A stretch of DNA of 64,000 nt from Botryobacter ruber (GTDB lineage Bacteria; Bacteroidota; Bacteroidia; Cytophagales; Hymenobacteraceae). Below the pieces are notes generated by a model. It made no database searches and was not told the origin of the DNA. It saw nothing but the letters and a program-made list of their open reading frames with translations. Made by a program: the position numbers and the translations under genes. Positions 33,711 through 41,993 of the stretch are shown one piece after another (positions within the stretch are counted from its first letter, which is position 1; every line of letters starts with the position of its first letter). Location of the stretch: the NCBI RefSeq assembly GCF_003347595.2, contig NZ_QCZK02000024.1, positions 372,001 through 436,000 of the forward strand, read 5' to 3'.

Positions 33711-33758
33711 AACAGAAAGCGCTTCTGCCTTATTGAAAGACAAAAGCGCTTTGCTGTT
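33711..33758 (-). terminator. Terminator of the TPR membrane protein gene
   Basis: AACAGAAAGCGCTT...AAGCGCTTTGCTGTT forms a long stem directly beyond the gene's stop codon at 33782. Confidence 0.75.
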
Positions 33759-33781
33759 TTGGCTCACGCCTGGGAACTCAA

Positions 33782-34492
33782 TTAATTAGTGCCAGCCAGT
33801 GCTTCTGCCCGTGCTTTGTACTTTTTAGCATCGGTTACCAGTGCAGAGGTAGCATAGTCGTTTATGATTTTATCATACGCTTCGGCCGCTGACTTAAAAT
33901 TATTGCCAACTTCGAAAGCGGTACCTGCTTTCATCAGGTATTGTGGCGAAAAGTACTCGTTGGCATTGTGGTTGGCGGCTTTCATGTACATGTCGGCTGC
34001 TTCGCCATCTTTGCCCTGCTCCAGTAAAGCATCGCCCATCAGGCTGTAGGCACGGGCCTGTAACAGGTAATCGTCCGATTCGAAATCTTCCAGTTGTTCA
34101 ACCGCTTCGGCAAACTTACCTTCTTGCAGCAAAGCCACGCCGGCATAATACCTGGCCAGGTTACCGGCATCGGTTCCGCTGTAGTCGTCGGCAATGGTAA
34201 GCAAGCCTTCGTACTGGCCGTCGCCGTTCAGCGCTTTGCCCAACGAGTCGGCTTCAAAATAATGTACAGCCTGGAACATGGCCTCCTGTGCTTCCCTGTT
34301 CTGAGAGGAGCGGTAGTTGTAATACAGGAAACCACCCACAATCAGTGCGGCAATTGCGATAAACACCCCGAGCAGCGTTCCCTTATTCCTCTTTACAAAA
34401 TCTTCAGACTGCGCGAGGCGGTCTGCCAGCGCATCCGGATTCTCAACTATCTCCTCAAACTCGTTGTGCTTCTTTACTGTTTCTTTTGCCAT
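33782..34492 (-). CDS. Single-span TPR protein (YfgM-like)
   Basis: The 236-residue protein has a charged cytoplasmic head of 35 residues, one membrane span at about 38-58 (GTLLGVFIAIAALIVGGFLY), and a periplasmic part with three to four TPR hairpins (NLARYYAGVALLQEGKFAEAVEQL, YSLMGDALLEQGKDGEAADMY, LMKAGTAFEVGNNFKSAAEAY). This layout matches YfgM-like proteins that sit at the Sec translocon with PpiD. The match is by architecture, so the role is inferred. It stands between ribH and pdhA. Confidence 0.82.
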   Translation of the reverse strand: MAKETVKKHNEFEEIVENPDALADRLAQSEDFVKRNKGTLLGVFIAIAALIVGGFLYYNYRSSQNREAQEAMFQAVHYFEADSLGKALNGDGQYEGLLTIADDYSGTDAGNLARYYAGVALLQEGKFAEAVEQLEDFESDDYLLQARAYSLMGDALLEQGKDGEAADMYMKAANHNANEYFSPQYLMKAGTAFEVGNNFKSAAEAYDKIINDYATSALVTDAKKYKARAEALAGTN

Positions 34493-34613
34493 TGTTTATA
34501 ATGAAATATAATCTCAAAATTAAAAACTACACCGGTTGTTACACTACCTCCGTTAAGGGGTGAACATCAAAGTGCTGATTTTTAATTCCTAACCTTTGTT
34601 ATTTTATCAGGTT

Positions 34614-35660
34614 TTAGTCCATTACGTACGGATAGTCCTGCTCTACATAGATGTCCGTGTAGAGTTCAGACGGATCCGGGTAAGGCGACTCTTCTGCAAA
34701 CTTAACCGACTCGGCCACCTGCTGCTTCACTTTATCGTCTATCTGGTCCAGTTCCTCTTCTGTTGCCCAGCCCTGGAGCAGGATAGTGGCTTTTACAGCT
34801 TCGATGGTATCGCGGCCTTTGTAGTCTTCCAGTTCTTCTTTGGTGCGGTACTTGGCAGGGTCCGACATGGAGTGGCCTTTGTAGCGGTAGGTTCTGAACT
34901 CGAGCAGGGTTGGTCCTTCGCCGGCACGGGCACGCTCTGCCGCTCTTGCTACAGCTTCGTGTACGTTTTCTACCGACATCGCCTCTACCGGCTCGGATGG
35001 CATATCATAGGAAAGACCCAGTTTGTACAGTTCCGTAACGTTAGACGTACGCTGCACGGAAGTACCCATGGCGTAACCGTTGTTCTCGATTACGAAGATA
35101 ACCGGCAGCTTCCAGAGCATGGCCAGGTTCAGAGCCTCGTGGAATGCACCCTGACGCACGGCACCGTCGCCCATGTAGCAGATAGCCAGGTTGCCGGTGT
35201 TGTTATATTTCTCAGTGAAGGCAAGACCAGCTGCCAGTGGCACCTGCGCCCCAACAATACCGTGTCCGCCTACAAAGTTTACTTCTTTATCGAAGATGTG
35301 CATGGAACCGCCTTTGCCTTTGGAGCAGCCGGTGGCTTTTGCAAACAATTCCGCCATGATAGCGTTCGGGCTTGTACCCAGGCCCAGCGGGTGCGCGTGG
35401 TCGCGGTAAGCTGTAATCCACTTATCGTCTTTGGTAAGTGCTGTAATGGCACCTGCCGCACAGGCTTCCTGCCCGATATATAAGTGGCAGAAACCTTTAA
35501 TTTTCTGCTGACCATACAGCTGTCCGGCCTTCTCCTCAAAGCGGCGCATGAGCTTCATCATCTCATACCATCGCATGTAAGTCTCTTTTGAAAATTTTGG
35601 TTCTCTCTCTACCTTTGCATTCGCCGGCTCCGCTATTGTTTTTTCTTTCGTATCAGCCAT
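34614..35660 (-). CDS. pdhA: Pyruvate dehydrogenase E1 component, alpha subunit
   Basis: PdhA with PdhB decarboxylates pyruvate with thiamine diphosphate for acetyl-CoA formation. The 348-residue subunit has FCHLYIGQEACAAGA at about 57-71, HAHPLGLGTSPNAIMAELF with the active-site His region, GGSMHIF at about 115-121, and the ThDP motif GDGAVRQGAFHEALNLAMLW ... VIENN at about 165-195. YRYKGHSMSDPAKYRTKEE contains the phosphorylation-loop region of mitochondrial E1. The first 25 residues are a charged, poorly conserved extension. No pdhB or pdhC is adjacent, so the complex genes are dispersed. Confidence 0.95.
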   Translation of the reverse strand: MADTKEKTIAEPANAKVEREPKFSKETYMRWYEMMKLMRRFEEKAGQLYGQQKIKGFCHLYIGQEACAAGAITALTKDDKWITAYRDHAHPLGLGTSPNAIMAELFAKATGCSKGKGGSMHIFDKEVNFVGGHGIVGAQVPLAAGLAFTEKYNNTGNLAICYMGDGAVRQGAFHEALNLAMLWKLPVIFVIENNGYAMGTSVQRTSNVTELYKLGLSYDMPSEPVEAMSVENVHEAVARAAERARAGEGPTLLEFRTYRYKGHSMSDPAKYRTKEELEDYKGRDTIEAVKATILLQGWATEEELDQIDDKVKQQVAESVKFAEESPYPDPSELYTDIYVEQDYPYVMD

Positions 35661-35783
35661 GGGTAATTATTAATTAATATCCGTTACGCGTTTTTAAGAA
35701 ATTCTACTCCAGAAATCAAGGGTTTACACCCTTATTTGGTTTAGCTTGCGAATTTAAGGAAAAAGAAATCAAAGAAGAAACTA

Positions 35784-36896
35784 ATGTTCCTCGAAAATAT
35801 CAATTTACTCTTCTTCAAGAACTACGACGAGGCATCGGTTAGTTTCTCTCCGCATATAAACTGCTTTATAGGCGACAACGGAAGCGGCAAAACCAACCTC
35901 CTGGACGCCATTTACTACCTCTCCATGACCAAGAGCGCCTTCAACAGCACCGATGTGCAGAGCATTAAGCAGGGCGAAGATTTTTTTATGATAAAAGGGC
36001 GCTTTCTGGTGGAGGACGAAAAGCACACGGTGCAGTGCAGCCTGAAGGCGGGGCAAAAAAAGACGGTAACACACAACAAAGCTATTTATGATAAGGTGAG
36101 CGACCACATCGGCCGTTTCCCGGTGGTGCTCATTTCGCCGTATGATACCGACCTGATCCGGGAGGGCAGCGAAGAGCGCCGCAAGTACTTCGACAGCCTG
36201 ATCTCGCAGCTGCACCACCCTTACCTGGACCAGCTCATCAGTTATAATTATGTGCTCAAGCAGCGCAACTCGCTCCTGAAGCAGTTTGCCGAGCGCAACT
36301 ACATCGACCGCGAGTACCTCCACATCCTAAATGAGCAACTGGTGCCGCTGGGCGAGCAGCTGGCCCAACAGCGGCAGGCTTTCCTGGAAACCTTCGTGCC
36401 CGTGTTCCAGAAGCACTACCGCCACATTTCCGACAGCAGCGAGACCGTTACCCTTACCTATAAAAGCCAGCTCCTGCCCGAACCCAGCCACTTTGCGCAG
36501 CTGCTGGAGCAACACGAGCGCAAAGACCTGGCCCTGCAGCGCACCACCGTGGGCACGCACAAAGATGATTTCGTGTTCCTGATGGATGGCAACCCCGTCA
36601 AGACCTTCGGCTCGCAGGGGCAGCAGAAAAGCTACGTCATCGCCCTGAAGCTGGCGCATTTTGAGGTGATTGCCGAGCAGCATCACCACAAGCCCCTGCT
36701 CCTGCTCGACGACATTTTCGACCGCCTCGACGAAAAGCGCATCGCCAAGCTCATGCAGATGGTAGCCGCCCACACCTTCGGCCAGATCTTCCTGACGGAC
36801 ACGCACCTGGAGCGGACGGATAAAATTCTGGAGAACCTGTCAGAACAAATCCGTAGATTTAGGGTGAAGGAGGGGACGGTGAAGGTGATTGCTTGA
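35784..36896 (+). CDS. recF: DNA replication and repair protein RecF
   Basis: RecF loads RecA at single-strand gaps with RecO and RecR. The 370-residue SMC-like ATPase has Walker A GDNGSGKT at 30-37, DAIYYLSMTKSAF after it, SPYDTDLIREGSEERRKYFDSLI at about 114-136, signature FGSQGQQKSYVIALKLA at about 273-289 and Walker B PLLLLDDIFDRLD. It is divergent from pdhA and heads a short cluster with DUF433 and DUF721 genes. recF-DUF721 adjacency is a recurring arrangement in the phylum. Confidence 0.97.
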   Translation: MFLENINLLFFKNYDEASVSFSPHINCFIGDNGSGKTNLLDAIYYLSMTKSAFNSTDVQSIKQGEDFFMIKGRFLVEDEKHTVQCSLKAGQKKTVTHNKAIYDKVSDHIGRFPVVLISPYDTDLIREGSEERRKYFDSLISQLHHPYLDQLISYNYVLKQRNSLLKQFAERNYIDREYLHILNEQLVPLGEQLAQQRQAFLETFVPVFQKHYRHISDSSETVTLTYKSQLLPEPSHFAQLLEQHERKDLALQRTTVGTHKDDFVFLMDGNPVKTFGSQGQQKSYVIALKLAHFEVIAEQHHHKPLLLLDDIFDRLDEKRIAKLMQMVAAHTFGQIFLTDTHLERTDKILENLSEQIRRFRVKEGTVKVIA

Positions 36897-36967
36897 TGGT
36901 TGAGCTTTTTTAAAGGCAATATCTTATTTAACCACCTTCGCTGTTAGAAATCGTAAATAAAAGTGTT

Positions 36968-37177
36968 ATGGCGGCTATTGCTATTAAAGACTACATTCAT
37001 ACCGACCCGGAAATTTTAGGCGGTCAACCAGTTTTCAAAGGAACGAGAGTTCCAGTAGAAACACTTTTCCTGCACCTGGAGAAAGGCATCTCATTAGACG
37101 AATTTCTTGAAGATTTTCCGACTGTAAGCAAAGAACAGGCTATTGCTGTATTAAAGAATAACACAAAATCATTTTAA
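36968..37177 (+). CDS. DUF433 domain protein (orphan antitoxin-like)
   Basis: The 69-residue protein matches DUF433 along its entire length: DPEILGGQPVFKGTRVPVETLFLHLEKG, then LDEFLEDFPTVSKEQAIAVL. The first half is a short strand-turn, the second a helix-turn-helix-like domain. DUF433 proteins often precede a DUF5615 PIN-like toxin, but no such gene follows here: a DUF721 gene starts 9 bases later. It lies between recF and DUF721, which suggests an insertion into an older gene pair or a regulatory use of an orphan antitoxin. Confidence 0.88.
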   Translation: MAAIAIKDYIHTDPEILGGQPVFKGTRVPVETLFLHLEKGISLDEFLEDFPTVSKEQAIAVLKNNTKSF

Positions 37178-37186
37178 CCCCACCCC

Positions 37187-37516
37187 GTGCGCTACATATT
37201 TAAAAAGAAAAGAGAAGAGATTGACAAGCGGAAGGCTGACATTCAGCCGATTGGCGACAGCATTAAGGCGCTGCTGAAGGCGTACCGGCTGCAGGGCAAA
37301 CTCAGCGAGGTGAACATTGTGCAGAACTGGGAGCGGCTGATGGGCAAACCCATTGCCCTGAAGACCAAGGAAGTTTATTTTAAAGACCACAAGCTGTTTG
37401 TGCGGCTTACATCGGCCCCGCTGAAGCATGAGCTGAACATGTCGAAATCGAAGGTGCTGGAACTGCTCAACCGCGAAGCTGGCGAGGAGGTGGTAAAGGA
37501 TGTGGTGTTCCTGTAA
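37187..37516 (+). CDS. DUF721 (DciA-like) domain protein
   Basis: The 109-residue protein starts at GTG (MRYIFKKKREEIDKRKADIQ). It contains the DUF721 core: SIKALLKAYRLQGKLSEVNIVQNWERLMG, KEVYFKDHKLFVRLTSAPLKHELNMSKSKVLELLNR. The WxxxxG and LxVxxxSxxxxxEL patterns are the family's most conserved positions. DUF721 includes DciA, a replicative-helicase loader in bacteria without DnaC; a similar role next to recF is plausible, but inferred. No ATG start is available; GTG follows the previous stop by 9 bases. Confidence 0.88.
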   Translation: MRYIFKKKREEIDKRKADIQPIGDSIKALLKAYRLQGKLSEVNIVQNWERLMGKPIALKTKEVYFKDHKLFVRLTSAPLKHELNMSKSKVLELLNREAGEEVVKDVVFL

Positions 37517-37590
37517 GCTTTGGCAGAAACCGGCGCGGCAGGCAAAGCAGCCCGGAAGAACCAATGCAACGATAACATCCTAAAAACCAA

Positions 37591-37598
37591 TAATTTTG
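37591..37598 (+). promoter_or_regulatory. Possible -7 promoter element of the thioesterase gene
   Basis: TAATTTTG matches TAnnTTTG, 76 bases upstream of the thioesterase ATG; no -33 box is obvious. Confidence 0.35.
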
Positions 37599-37674
37599 TA
37601 TTTCTGAATTCCTCCTTTACATTTGTCCTCCGACTGAGAAGTAAACCAAAAAAGATTTCAATTTTAGTGTATTC

Positions 37675-38238
37675 ATGAAGAACCTTAGCAGCTACCGTCC
37701 TGTCTCTTATTCCCGTACCACGCTTACCGAACTGATGATTCCGAGTTATGCCAACTTTGGCGGCAAGATTCACGGGGGCATTCTGCTTTCGCTCATGGAT
37801 AAGGTGGCCTATGCCTGTGCGGCCAAACATGCCGGTAATTATTGTGTAACGGTATCGGTAGACGGCGTGAATTTCCTGCAGCCTGTGGAGGTGGGTGAGC
37901 TGGTGTCGCTGATGGCTTCGGTGAACTACGTGGGCAATACCTCTTTGATGGTGGGCATAAAAGTAATTGCCGAAAATATAAAATCCGGCCTGGTAAAACA
38001 TACCAACACCTCCTACTTCACCTTAGTAGCCAAAGGCGATAACAACAAGCCGGTGCAGGTGCCGGGCCTTGTGCTGGAAACCCGCAACGATACCCGCCGC
38101 TTTCTCGAAGCCCTGAAACGCAGAGAGCTTACCCAACGCTACCAGACCGAACTAACGCAGGCCAAAAACGTGCTGGCTGTTGAAGAAGAACTGCACCTGC
38201 TGGAGGGCGAGCGCTGCCTGCTGGGGTTCCACGTGTAA
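37675..38238 (+). CDS. Acyl-CoA thioesterase, hotdog fold (YciA/BFIT type)
   Basis: The 187-residue protein has a single hotdog domain of about 125 residues: LTELMIPSYANFGGKIHGGILLSLMDKVAYACAAKHAG with the active-site Asn/Asp region, SVDGVNFLQPVEVGELVSLMASVNYVGNTSLMVGIKV, and TNTSYFTLVAKGDNNKPVQVP. The last 50 residues are helical and polar. Members hydrolyse acyl-CoA to free acid and CoA in the cytoplasm; the chain-length preference cannot be read from sequence. It follows DUF721 by 158 bases. Confidence 0.92.
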   Translation: MKNLSSYRPVSYSRTTLTELMIPSYANFGGKIHGGILLSLMDKVAYACAAKHAGNYCVTVSVDGVNFLQPVEVGELVSLMASVNYVGNTSLMVGIKVIAENIKSGLVKHTNTSYFTLVAKGDNNKPVQVPGLVLETRNDTRRFLEALKRRELTQRYQTELTQAKNVLAVEEELHLLEGERCLLGFHV

Positions 38239-38278
38239 GAAAGGTAGGTTCAGCAAAATTTTGTAAACGCCGGCCATT

Positions 38279-38308
38279 GCACAGCAGCTGTGGTGGCGGG
38301 GGCAGCAA
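38279..38308 (+). repeat. REP-like element, copy 10
   Basis: GCACAGCAGCTGTGGTGGCG followed by GGGGCAGCAA. It pairs in inverted orientation with copy 11, about 37 bases away. Confidence 0.7.
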
Positions 38309-38344
38309 AGCCAAAACTGCCAATTTTAGCTTTAAAAAGCCTTA

Positions 38345-38372
38345 CTGCTCCTGCCACCACAGCCTTAGCTCC
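38345..38372 (-). repeat. REP-like element, copy 11
   Basis: On the minus strand: GGAGCTAAGGCTGTGGTGGC followed by AGGAGCAG. Copies 10 and 11 could fold into one hairpin between the thioesterase and M28 genes. Confidence 0.7.
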
Positions 38373-38481
38373 TCCACATCCGTAACAAAAGCTACACTTT
38401 CGTCCGTACCCCCTGCAGCTTTCTTTTTCATCTTACCGAAAAGCTGCCTACATTTAGCGTAGCAACAACAGCTACAGAGAA

Positions 38482-39858
38482 ATGAAGTACACATCCTATT
38501 GCTACCTGCTCACCTGCTTCTGCCTGCTGGTTGCGGTAGCGTTTCCGGCACGTGTGGCAGCGCAGGTTCACGCCAACCAAGACCCGGAAATACAGCAGAT
38601 GGTAAACGAAATCTCGGCGCAGAACCTGAAGGCGCTGGTCGAGAAAATGGTTTCCTTTGAAACCCGCCACACCCTCAGCTCCACCACCGATAAAAAGCGC
38701 GGCATAGGCGCTGCCCGCGCGTGGGTGAAATCGGAATTCGAAAAATACGCCAAAGCCTCCGGTGGCCGCATGACCGTAGAAATGGACCGGTTCGTGGTGA
38801 AAGGCGATGGCCGCCGTGTGCCCCAGGATACGGAAATGGCAAACGTGATGGCGATCTTAAAAGGCACCGACCCCACCGACAACCGCGTGATCATCGTGGG
38901 CGGCCACCTCGACTCCCGCGCTACCGACGTGATGGACGCCAAAAGCAAAGCCCCGGGTGCGAACGACGATGCCTCTGGTGTGGCCATTGTGATGGAAATG
39001 GCCCGTATTATGGCTTCGCGACCGTTTGCGGCTACGCTTGTTTTTGTGGCTTTCCAGGGCGAAGAGCAGGGGCTGTACGGGTCGAAGCACCTGGCAGCGC
39101 GGGCTAAAAAAGAAGGCTGGAACCTGGTAGCCATGCTCAACAACGACATCGTGGGTAACTCCTACTCCGCCGAAACCGGCATCCGCGACAACACCCGCGT
39201 GCGCGTGTTCAGCGAAGGCACTCCCGCTGCCGAAACACCAGAAGCCGTAAGCCTCCGAAGAACCTTGGGCGCCGAAAACGACAGCCCCAGCCGTAACCTG
39301 GCCCGCTACATGAAGATGGTTGGCGAAGCGTATGTAGACCAGCTGGAGGTAGTACTCGGCTACCGTGCCGACCGCTTCCTGCGCGGCGGCGACCATACGC
39401 CCTTTAACCAGCAGGGTTTTGTGGCGGTGCGCATGAGCGAGATGAACGAAGATTTCGACCACCAGCACCAGGACGTGCGTGTGGAGAAAGGCGTGCAGTA
39501 CGGCGACCTGGTGGAGTTTATGGATTTTGAATACCTGCGCAAAAATGCAGGCGTGAACTTAGCAACCATGGCCTCTCTCGGTCGCGCCCCTTTTGCACCC
39601 GACAAAGTGAGCGTCCTGACTGCCGCCCTCACGAACAAAACCGACCTGCAGTGGGAAGCACCAACCAAAGGCCCGAAACCGGCAGGCTACTACGTGCTGA
39701 TGCGGGAAACAAGCAGCCCGGTGTGGGAGAAAAAATTCTTTATGCAGGATACCAACGCAACGCTCAACTACTCCAAAGACAATTACTTTTTTGCCGTACA
39801 GGCCGTAGATGCTGCAGGCCATGCCAGCCTGCCGGTGCTACCGGTGCCGGTGCGGTAA
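38482..39858 (+). CDS. Secreted M28 family zinc aminopeptidase
   Basis: The 458-residue protein has a signal peptide ending near ARVAAQ (residue 27). The M28 metal sites are visible: GGHLDSRA (about 135-142), GANDDASGVA (about 155-164), FQGEEQGLYGS (about 191-201), LNNDIVGN (about 216-223) and GGDHTPF (about 298-304), giving His, Asp, Glu, Asp and His ligands for two zinc ions. The C-terminal 75 residues form a fibronectin-like domain (LTNKTDLQWEAP). It is probably a periplasmic or secreted peptidase. A strong terminator follows immediately. Confidence 0.93.
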   Translation: MKYTSYCYLLTCFCLLVAVAFPARVAAQVHANQDPEIQQMVNEISAQNLKALVEKMVSFETRHTLSSTTDKKRGIGAARAWVKSEFEKYAKASGGRMTVEMDRFVVKGDGRRVPQDTEMANVMAILKGTDPTDNRVIIVGGHLDSRATDVMDAKSKAPGANDDASGVAIVMEMARIMASRPFAATLVFVAFQGEEQGLYGSKHLAARAKKEGWNLVAMLNNDIVGNSYSAETGIRDNTRVRVFSEGTPAAETPEAVSLRRTLGAENDSPSRNLARYMKMVGEAYVDQLEVVLGYRADRFLRGGDHTPFNQQGFVAVRMSEMNEDFDHQHQDVRVEKGVQYGDLVEFMDFEYLRKNAGVNLATMASLGRAPFAPDKVSVLTAALTNKTDLQWEAPTKGPKPAGYYVLMRETSSPVWEKKFFMQDTNATLNYSKDNYFFAVQAVDAAGHASLPVLPVPVR

Positions 39859-39864
39859 TAGAAA

Positions 39865-39897
39865 AATCCCGGCAGGTTTCAAAAACCTGCCGGGATT
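39865..39897. terminator. Bidirectional terminator
   Basis: AATCCCGGCAGGTTT (39865-39879) and AAACCTGCCGGGATT (39883-39897) form a perfect 15-bp stem with a 3-base loop. It serves the M28 gene and the convergent 88-aa gene. Confidence 0.9.
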
Positions 39898-39914
39898 AAA
39901 AGTTACTGCCTCTC

Positions 39915-40181
39915 CTAATCCCGCTTCACCAGCTTGTTAAAATTCCCGTTCGGGTCGTGGAGCAGGGCCAGTTTGCTGTGCTCGAATTCTTTAAAAAACT
40001 CGTCCCAGCTGATCTCCTCAAAGCTCTCGTTGCTGTCGCTCTTTTTAGGGAAGTGGACGCGCAGTACGCCTTCGCCGCTGCCGTCGTCTTCGGTGCCTTT
40101 TATGATGCTGGGCACGCCGCCGTGTTTTTTTGCCCACTCCTCAATCTCTTTCCGGTTTGTTGTTTTCTTAGCTTCGCTCAT
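39915..40181 (-). CDS. Conserved small acidic protein (88 aa)
   Basis: The 88-residue protein (MSEAKKTTNRKEIEEWAKKH) has TTNRKEIEEWAKKHGGVPSIIKGT, GEGVLRVHFPKK, FEEISWDEFFKEFEHSKLALLHD, and NFNKLVKRD. This conserved pattern is found in many bacteria. Databases sometimes label such proteins 1,4-alpha-glucan branching enzyme; at this size that name cannot be right. The ISWDEFFxxFExxxLAxL part looks like a helical binding domain. Its role is unknown. It is a single gene. Confidence 0.85.
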   Translation of the reverse strand: MSEAKKTTNRKEIEEWAKKHGGVPSIIKGTEDDGSGEGVLRVHFPKKSDSNESFEEISWDEFFKEFEHSKLALLHDPNGNFNKLVKRD

Positions 40182-40461
40182 CGTTTTTCTGGTTTAGTAT
40201 GGTTCGGTTAACCTATACGCACTCCGGCAGGCATAGGATAAGCCAGTACCCCTGAAACAAAAAAGCAACCCACAGAGGCTGCTCCTTTAGTATTAGTATG
40301 AAGTTCTTAATATCTCTTTTTCCAGGATTCTGATATTCTGGCGGCAGACGCGGTTTCAGTTTAAGGCCAGCATGCCTTCGAAAGCTACTGTAGCAGCGCC
40401 GGAGGCAGCAACAGCAAGCGACGTGCTTGCATAAAGTCCCGTTGCCTTTACCTTATATACC

Positions 40462-40548
40462 TTATAGCGCCAGCGCAGGCAGCTCAGGCAACAGCAGCGA
40501 GAGGAGCAGTAAAACAAGTGTGATCACGGAAAATTTTATCTCTTTCAT
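40462..40548 (-). CDS. Doubtful 28-aa hydrophobic ORF
   Basis: The frame encodes MKEIKFSVITLVLLLLSLLL and ends PELPALAL. It has one hydrophobic stretch with a Lys-containing head, as in tiny membrane proteins. There is no promoter box or neighbour coupling, so it could be chance. Confidence 0.3.
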   Translation of the reverse strand: MKEIKFSVITLVLLLLSLLLPELPALAL

Positions 40549-40685
40549 AGCCTCAGTAATTTAAGGTGTTCTACTCCTGAAGTCCCTGCTATTCCGCCTG
40601 AACTAACTTCTGACTAACAGATGCTGAAAAAACAGAAAGGTTGCTTCAGGCAAAATTTTTTTCTTCAAAAAAAGGAACCGTGATG

Positions 40686-40713
40686 TGCAGCGGGAATGGT
40701 GGCAGGAGCAGCA
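40686..40713 (+). repeat. REP-like element, copy 12
   Basis: TGCAGCGGGAATGGTGGCAG followed by GAGCAGCAG, ending 11 bases beyond the 3' end of the next gene. Confidence 0.65.
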
Positions 40714-40723
40714 GATATTAATT

Positions 40724-41080
40724 TTACTCGTGCAGCGGCTTGTTCAGGAGTGCTTGGAAAGCAAAAGCGCCCAGCCCATACAGCAGGACGTCCGGCAGGT
40801 CTGCTGTGTGTTTTGTGGTGAGCAGGGGCAGCAGCAGTTCAAAAATAACCGCAAACGCGGCCACTGCCCCGGCTACATAGGCAACAGGCAACACAAATCC
40901 AGGATTTTTGAAATAGACGCGTTCGGCAGCTAACGCAAGCGTAAGCACGACCGGCATGCAGAGCAGGTCGTCGAGGTACGCGTGGAGGGGCCAGATATGC
41001 CTGCCCGCTAGCTCCAGCAGCTGATTCAGGCAGAAAAGAACAAAACACAACAGGAAAAACGGGTGCCGCAGTGTTTGCAT
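40724..41080 (-). CDS. Hypothetical membrane protein (118 aa)
   Basis: The 118-residue protein starts MQTLRHPFFLLCFVLFCLNQ and has three or four hydrophobic spans (about 8-22, 38-55, 60-80 and 96-112). Relatives in Bacteroidota are often called magnesium citrate secondary transporter, but the protein is far too small for that function and I do not adopt it. The conserved-looking WPLHAYLDDLLCMPVVLTLAL suggests a real family. It is 6 bases downstream of the zinc-ribbon gene and presumably cotranscribed with it. Confidence 0.75.
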   Translation of the reverse strand: MQTLRHPFFLLCFVLFCLNQLLELAGRHIWPLHAYLDDLLCMPVVLTLALAAERVYFKNPGFVLPVAYVAGAVAAFAVIFELLLPLLTTKHTADLPDVLLYGLGAFAFQALLNKPLHE

Positions 41081-41086
41081 ACCGGG

Positions 41087-41296
41087 TTACAAGGCTACCA
41101 GCGCTACCGCTAAAACAATCGTTCCCAGAATCGCCAGGAAAATTTCTGCGGGTGTCATCTTCGGCATTTTCCAGGCTGCCTTTTTTCGCTTGGGCAGGTA
41201 TTGGCCGCAATACGGGCACAGTTTGGCTGGCGGCACCTCACGTCCGCAGTGCGGGCATTTAATGGTTGGGAAAGCTCCGTTGTTTTCTGTGGTCAT
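41087..41296 (-). CDS. Zinc-ribbon single-span membrane protein (69 aa)
   Basis: The 69 residues hold a CPHCGREVPPAKLCPYCGQ zinc ribbon (four Cys at about 14, 17, 27 and 30), a basic linker (KRKKAAWK), and one membrane span at about 51-69. Such proteins are soluble-headed membrane anchors of unknown function. It heads a two-gene unit with the 118-aa membrane protein. Confidence 0.75.
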   Translation of the reverse strand: MTTENNGAFPTIKCPHCGREVPPAKLCPYCGQYLPKRKKAAWKMPKMTPAEIFLAILGTIVLAVALVAL

Positions 41297-41641
41297 ATAC
41301 CAATTTACAAAAAAGCAGATTAAGAATGGGGACTAACGCAAAGGTATTCAAATAAAACAGATCCGGGTTTTCGTAGCGTTTACAAATTTTCTCTTCAGGA
41401 ACTTACAGGTAAGAGCAGGCAGTGCAAGCGGATTACTGCAGCAGAGGCTGTGGTGGCAGGAGCAGAACGTTTTTGTAATTAAATCAGAAGCTAAAACAGT
41501 GGAAGGAGATTCGGCTGATTTGACAGAAGCGCCTTATTGCGGGCTATACAACCGATTGCGCAGAAGATGATAAAAAAATACAACAGGAAGCTTCTTCGCC
41601 CTGGGTCGTACGGGCAACTCTTTTAGAAAACGAGCTTTTCG
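41297..41641. other. 345-base intergenic stretch
   Basis: One REP-like copy (41437-41465) is present. I see no gene and no clear promoter. Confidence 0.5.
41437..41465 (+). repeat. REP-like element, copy 13
   Basis: CTGCAGCAGAGGCTGTGGTG followed by GCAGGAGCAG is one of the best matches to the consensus. Confidence 0.75.
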
Positions 41642-41812
41642 CTAGGCCTCCAGGGCATTAGTAAGTGCGCCCATCACTAAACCTGCCGAAAACACCAGGA
41701 ACAGCGACAATACATGGGCAGGATGAATTGCTCCAACGCGGGAGAAATGCATCAGCAGCACTACCAGGAATACCAGGACAGCAAATAAAACCGGTTTGTA
41801 AAATTTTGTCAT
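41642..41812 (-). CDS. Small two-span membrane protein (56 aa)
   Basis: The frame encodes MTKFYKPVLFAVLVFLVVLL, then MHFSRVGAIHPAHVLSLFLV and FSAGLVMGALTNALEA. It has two hydrophobic segments (about 8-22 and 33-50) joined by a short polar loop. The start is not shared with another gene. I do not recognise the family; the coding look rests on the clean hydrophobic pattern. Confidence 0.5.
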   Translation of the reverse strand: MTKFYKPVLFAVLVFLVVLLMHFSRVGAIHPAHVLSLFLVFSAGLVMGALTNALEA

Positions 41813-41993
41813 ACACGTAAACCATCAAAAGTTATGAAACAGTAAAAATTCATTTAATGCGCATGAAGTGGTTGCGTATACATTAAAAGTATGAAATAAC
41901 TCTGTTTATACAAAATCCTACGCTTAGGTTAGTTCGAAAAAACCTTCTATACGCCAGAAAGGTAAACATAAATCAATTTTATTTTAAACCGCG

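Larger units (their letters stand above)
33353..33781. other. 429-base intergenic stretch with repeats
   Basis: It contains GTTTGGGAGTTAGAGAG-type sequence (about 33370-33400), a short AGGGTTGAAAACTTTAAACCCT hairpin (33415-33437), one REP-like copy, one GTCATCC/GGTATAAA-type copy and a terminator. There is no gene. Confidence 0.6.
40182..40723. other. 542-base intergenic stretch with one doubtful small ORF
   Basis: The only candidate gene is a 28-aa ORF at 40462-40548. One REP-like copy lies at the right end, 11 bases from the next gene's stop. The rest is unremarkable. Confidence 0.5.

Noticed and set aside
34596..35483. 295-residue ORF antisense to pdhA
   Set aside because: It is a shadow frame; pdhA has complete ThDP motifs on the other strand.
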